41,855 nt of DNA from Aminipila sp963524205 (lineage in GTDB: Bacteria > Bacillota > Clostridia > Peptostreptococcales > Anaerovoracaceae). Position 1 is the stretch's first letter. The number at the start of each line of letters is the position of its first letter. Under the pieces are notes generated by a model. That model saw only the letters and a program-made list of their open reading frames with translations, was not told where the DNA came from and did not search any database. The position numbers and the translations under genes are program-made. The stretch lies in assembly GCA_963524205.1 (NCBI GenBank), contig CAURED010000022.1, positions 1 to 41,855 on the forward strand, read 5' to 3'. Of this stretch, positions 38,329 to 41,855 are shown in pieces.

Positions 38329-40872
38329 TTATTGTTTTGAAAATAGATCACTATAATCAAAATTAAACTTTTTTTCTAAATATGGACTTTCGCACTTAAT
38401 AGTCGTTGATTCTGAATTTTCTATTTCAGAAGTAAGATATTCTGCATTCTTTTCCAGCTGTTTTTTTATATAAAAATTCAATTCATTTGGCGAACTATGG
38501 CTATAAATTCCTGACAAGTCGCCATCTACTTCTGGCCACGCACTTAATAGTCCTCCCTTTTCTGAATTATAAGGTTCTGATCTTCCGATTTTATAATTTA
38601 CCGTAATCCCATAAGGTTCTGCCTTAGTCTGCAGTTCCATGCCATTACTATACTCATGTAATGGCAGCAGCCTTACAAGTTTTCCAACAGCGCTGGCATC
38701 TCCAACATATTGAACTGCCGCATTCTCATACACCCTATCTAACACCTCATGTTCATACCAGTAATTGATTAGGTTTAATACGGAGTAGTCTACGCCCCAT
38801 TCTGCTAAATTGCCGTCAATTAAAAATCCTAGAAAGGCAGCTTTATAAGTTTTCCCATCCTCTGAGTAACTATAAAATACAGCGTAACTTTCATCATAGT
38901 GCTTATTACCTTTTTTAGTTATTTCAAAACTTCCTCCCGCTACATCCCCATATTTTGAAGGAACTTCTGGTATCAGCTCATAATCCACTTTGTAAACTTT
39001 AGCTGTTGGATAAATGATATTCCAAGGTGCATTTTCCCCTGGGGCCATGCCTTCATCAATTATTCCAGGCACATCCCCCATAGGACCTATTTCTTTAAAG
39101 CTGTTTATTTTATATCCTTTTATATCCCTGCTTGGCGGCATTTGAATATTCACATAGTTATTAAGGTAATCCTCCATTAAGATCCTTGCATCGTAGTCAC
39201 CGCCCATAACCCCAGTGCCTGTTTTAGCGTTAGTAAGCATCCCTGCTTCAGCCTTTGGCTTATATATAGCAGGATCTTTAATTTCTTCCAAAGTCATAGC
39301 AGCCTTTATGAGTTCCTCCTGTGTAATGTTATTACTTTCTTTATATAGAACTGGAAGTGTTCTAGAATATTCATCTGCTGCGATATAGATTTCCGTTCTT
39401 AGCACTTTTGAATTCCTTAAATAATTCACTTTATATGCATCCCAAATATATGTAGAATTGGATTTTAACCTTTCAATCTTTACATTACTTTCCTTATTAT
39501 CCGCTAATTCAGAAAAACTCTTGGATTGCTTTATCAGTTCTTTAACCTTCGATTCATAATTCACTCTTCCAGTCATGGTTATGGCATTGCTACCTTGTGG
39601 AATAAATTCACACTCTGACAAATCTACTGTTCTATAATTTAACCCTGCAATCTCATTTCCATCCTTATCTTTAAATAATATATTTTCACAATAAGGAGGC
39701 CCCTCTGGCATTACCTCTTCATAATCTTTCCCCCATGAAAGAGGAACTTCCATCATATAGTTATCCCATTCATTATCTGGTCCACTTACACCAATTACCT
39801 GAGTTCTTTTAGAAAGGTCTACAGCATTAGTTAAGCAGCAAACTGCCAATAGCAAAACTAGAAGCAGTCCAGCTATACTTACCCATACTTTGGGTTTCTT
39901 AAAATACGCTATTTTTTTAATACGCTGACTTACTTCTTTTTCTCCACTTTCCAAGCAAGTTGTTGCAAACATAAAAGAATTTTCGGCAGATGCTGTTTTT
40001 AGCAGCACCTCTGCATATGCTTTTTTCTCCCCTGCAATACCTATAACCATATAATCACAATACATCTCTAAATCTCGTCTAAAAATTTTAAAAGCATACC
40101 ATGCCAGTGGATTAAACCAGTTCATACAAAGAAGTGCGGAAGAAACCATATTCCAAATATTATCTTTGTTTTTATAATGGCATAGTTCGTGGTTAAATAC
40201 ATGTTTTAATTCTTCCCTGCTATACCCCTCTGATATGTATATAACCGGATTAAATACTCCTGCCAACATAGGGGATTCTCCCCCTTGTTTTAAGGTGAGT
40301 TTATGATTTCTGACTCCGACTCCTTCTTTGCAAATGGAAAACACCTTTAGAATCTCATTATCACTACATATAGGTAGTTTCCTTATTTTCTTAAGTAACC
40401 AGCCATACGAAAGTGACAAACCTAATGTCATGATTAAAATCCCTAGCCAGTATATGGCTAATATCATTTTTTCTATATACTTAATTAAATTCATGTTTTT
40501 TGTTAAATACTGATTTTGTTTTGTTGTTTCTGATATAGAGTTCCCTTGATTGCTGTCGTCTGTTTTAAAGACCACATGCTCATCCATTATCTCATTGTCT
40601 TGCGGATTGCGGATGCTCTCCTCTGTCACATTATTTAATCCTTCAGTTTTCTGGTCTATAAAATGAACATATTTATCTGACATATCTGGTATATAGTTAA
40701 AAATGCTTATTTCGCTTTCAGGTAGTATTGGAATAGCTAATCGTATAATTAATACTGTCCAAATAAGCACATGCCATTTAGGCGTAAATCTATTTTTAAA
40801 TACTGCTTTCAATATTAAAATCAGTATAACTGTCACCGAAAATGTAACGGTCATATTAATTAATAAATCCAT
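38329..40872 (-). CDS. BlaR1/MecR1-like M56 metallopeptidase with atypical sensor region
   Basis: The 847-residue sensor protease has four or five N-terminal membrane helices (to ~125 and near 340-360). A zinc protease loop has HELCH near residue 230, and a downstream acidic helix (FRRDLEMYCDYMV) supplies the third ligand. M56 sensors cleave or inactivate BlaI-type repressors. The large outer part (~360-847) lacks the penicillin-binding SxxK and KTG motifs of BlaR1. It contains a stretch resembling DUF4825 (AVQYVGDASAVGKLVRLLPLHEYSNG) near 745. The ATG at 40872 with GAGGG eight bases upstream replaces an earlier start at 40905. It follows the blaI-like gene. The ligand sensed is unknown. Confidence 0.83.
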   Translation of the reverse strand: MDLLINMTVTFSVTVILILILKAVFKNRFTPKWHVLIWTVLIIRLAIPILPESEISIFNYIPDMSDKYVHFIDQKTEGLNNVTEESIRNPQDNEIMDEHVVFKTDDSNQGNSISETTKQNQYLTKNMNLIKYIEKMILAIYWLGILIMTLGLSLSYGWLLKKIRKLPICSDNEILKVFSICKEGVGVRNHKLTLKQGGESPMLAGVFNPVIYISEGYSREELKHVFNHELCHYKNKDNIWNMVSSALLCMNWFNPLAWYAFKIFRRDLEMYCDYMVIGIAGEKKAYAEVLLKTASAENSFMFATTCLESGEKEVSQRIKKIAYFKKPKVWVSIAGLLLVLLLAVCCLTNAVDLSKRTQVIGVSGPDNEWDNYMMEVPLSWGKDYEEVMPEGPPYCENILFKDKDGNEIAGLNYRTVDLSECEFIPQGSNAITMTGRVNYESKVKELIKQSKSFSELADNKESNVKIERLKSNSTYIWDAYKVNYLRNSKVLRTEIYIAADEYSRTLPVLYKESNNITQEELIKAAMTLEEIKDPAIYKPKAEAGMLTNAKTGTGVMGGDYDARILMEDYLNNYVNIQMPPSRDIKGYKINSFKEIGPMGDVPGIIDEGMAPGENAPWNIIYPTAKVYKVDYELIPEVPSKYGDVAGGSFEITKKGNKHYDESYAVFYSYSEDGKTYKAAFLGFLIDGNLAEWGVDYSVLNLINYWYEHEVLDRVYENAAVQYVGDASAVGKLVRLLPLHEYSNGMELQTKAEPYGITVNYKIGRSEPYNSEKGGLLSAWPEVDGDLSGIYSHSSPNELNFYIKKQLEKNAEYLTSEIENSESTTIKCESPYLEKKFNFDYSDLFSKQ

Positions 40873-40953
40873 AATCCATCCCTCATAATTAATTAAGCAA
40901 CGCATCCTATATCACTTGTCATTGCCTACTCATAGTTAATTTGCAATATACGT

Positions 40954-41334
40954 TTATTGCTTATCAATTTTATCTATAATACTTCTTAATTTCTTCTGTT
41001 CTTCTTCGGATAGATTTGAGCCTTTTGCTAACGCAGATATTAACATTCCTGCTGACCCGTCAAATACTTTTTCCAGAAAACTCTTTACTTCTTTAATCTT
41101 GCATGCCTCTTCAACCGCTACTGGATAGTATTTAAAATTATTAGCAACAGATTTGTCTGCATCAATTGCCCCCTTATCTGCCAGTCTGTTTACTAAAGTC
41201 CTAACGGTAGTATAACTCCATCCGCATTCACCTACCCTTCCTGCTATTTCCTTCAAGGTAATATTGGGTGCTTCCCAAAGTACCTTCATTATTTTCCACT
41301 CTGAATCACTAATGCTGAAATTACTATTACTCAT
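40954..41334 (-). CDS. blaI: BlaI/MecI/CopY-family repressor
   Basis: This 126-residue winged-helix repressor has SDSEWKIMKVLWEAPNITLKEIAGRV...WSYTTVRTLVNRLADKGAIDADK as the DNA-binding domain and a short C-terminal dimerisation helix region (KSFLEKVFDGSAGMLISALAKG). The recognition phrase TTVRTLVNRL is typical. The ATG at 41334 with AAAGGGG ten bases upstream is used. Two TACAAATGTA-type operators lie upstream, so it should repress its own transcription. The M56 protease gene follows on the same strand after 81 bp. No beta-lactamase is adjacent, so the regulated resistance or envelope gene may lie elsewhere. Confidence 0.93.
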   Translation of the reverse strand: MSNSNFSISDSEWKIMKVLWEAPNITLKEIAGRVGECGWSYTTVRTLVNRLADKGAIDADKSVANNFKYYPVAVEEACKIKEVKSFLEKVFDGSAGMLISALAKGSNLSEEEQKKLRSIIDKIDKQ

Positions 41335-41401
41335 ATGTAAAACCCCTTTCATGGCCTAACTCAATTTATGAAACAAATTGTTAGTAGGTCAGATACTAAA
41401 A

Positions 41402-41464
41402 GACAAACAAGGACTACAAATGTAATCTTTACTATAGTTTACATTTGTAGTCCTTGTTTGTCAA
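41402..41464 (-). promoter_or_regulatory. blaI promoter with two BlaI operators in a 24-bp inverted repeat
   Basis: A perfect 24-bp inverted repeat (41402-41425 and 41439-41462, spacer 13 nt) contains two BlaI/MecI dyads, TACAAATGTA (41415-41424) and TACATTTGTA (41440-41449). On the minus strand TTGACA (41459-41464) and TAAACT (41436-41441), 17 bp apart, give the blaI promoter, so operator 1 covers the spacer and operator 2 the early transcribed region. The hairpin followed by CTTTT can also terminate the upstream pyrG transcript. Confidence 0.85.
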
Positions 41465-41466
41465 CA

Positions 41467-41855
41467 CTATTTTATTTGCAATGCAGCCTTAACAAATTCC
41501 CTAAATAATGGGTGAGCCTTATTGGGCCTGCTCTTAAATTCAGGATGATACTGAACGCCTACATGAAAGTTATTACTTGATACTTCGATAGCTTCTACTA
41601 GTCTTTCATCTGGTGAGGTCCCACTGATTTCCAAGCCAGCCTCTAAAAAGCGTTTTCTATAAATATTATTAAATTCATATCTATGTCTATGTCTTTCATA
41701 TATCATTTCCTGTCCATAAGCTTCTGACATTTTATTATATCCCTTAAACTTACAAGTGTATGCACCTCGCCTCATAGTACCACCCTAAGGTATATCTCCT
41801 CATTGGTCTGGCATAAAATCAATAACAGAATTCAGCCCATCTGGCAAAAATTCAC
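41467..41855 (-). pseudogene. pyrG: 3' end of CTP synthase gene with two in-frame stops (partial)
   Basis: CTP synthase aminates UTP to CTP. The window contains the last ~130 codons: ...EFLPDGLNSVIDFMPDQ, then GGTMRRGAYTCKF, YGQEMIYERHRHRYEFNN and the glutaminase His-Glu site in VGVQYHPEFKSRP. The reading frame and length match the family, but codons at 41800-41802 (TGA) and 41785-41787 (TAG) are stops where family members have Lys/Asp-type and Leu residues. The downstream ATG at 41775 could give only a 102-residue fragment. It may be a recent pseudogene, or sequencing or assembly error near an edge. An intact pyrG elsewhere would be needed for growth without cytidine. Confidence 0.75.

Noticed and set aside
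41775..41855. Programmed stop-codon readthrough in pyrG
   Set aside because: Two different stops (TGA and TAG) occur within fifteen bases with no recoding element visible. Pseudogene or sequence error is simpler.

Overview
The window is low-GC DNA of an anaerobic, spore-forming member of the Clostridia (Bacillota). The evidence is pyruvate formate-lyase with its activase, the mother-cell sporulation regulator SpoIIID, strong AGGAGG-type ribosome binding sites with frequent TTG and GTG starts, a c-di-AMP (ydaO-type) riboswitch, and a BlaI/M56 sensor pair. I cannot fix the genus from sequence alone. No tRNA, insertion sequence, prophage or CRISPR array is visible, and the region reads as ordinary chromosome.

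Layout. 1-2170: a strong rRNA-type promoter and leader run off the left edge on the minus strand, then a divergent NhaC-type antiporter. 2201-7986: pflA and pflB, with pflB behind a long structured leader, and a U32 peptidase. 8152-11064: an AI-2E-family exporter, a GntR/FCD regulator, and a divergent dimethylarginine dimethylaminohydrolase. 11165-18221: carB and carA, which touch by one base, and a Ca2+-type P-ATPase. 18471-24726: five minus-strand genes, namely a THUMP RNA methyltransferase with a structured leader, an MreB-family actin, a bactofilin, a membrane-anchored NodB-fold protein lacking the usual metal histidines, and a large membrane protein with a DnaJ-like N-terminus. 24855-26419: an amidohydrolase and a DUF3892 protein. 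26494-28043: a putative glycosyltransferase behind a c-di-AMP riboswitch and terminator.

28118-35532: a small acidic-tailed membrane protein, then an export locus. Transcribed right to left it is response regulator, histidine kinase, terminator, then TolC-like protein, HlyD-type adaptor, ABC ATPase and FtsX/MacB permease. Both promoters of this locus carry TTAAGG/TAAAGG half-sites repeated every 11 bp, so the response regulator probably controls itself and the exporter. 35571-38322: a DMT transporter, spoIIID, a GGDEF protein with a degenerate receiver, and a small XRE regulator. 38329-41855: a BlaR1-like M56 sensor protease with an unusual ectodomain, a BlaI repressor with two operators inside a 24-bp inverted repeat, and the 3' end of a CTP synthase gene with two in-frame stop codons.

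The strongest leads are the c-di-AMP-controlled glycosyltransferase, the TolC-containing exporter under an 11-bp-phased operator array, the BlaI operator that overlaps a terminator, the possible RNA structure ahead of the methyltransferase, and the broken pyrG end.
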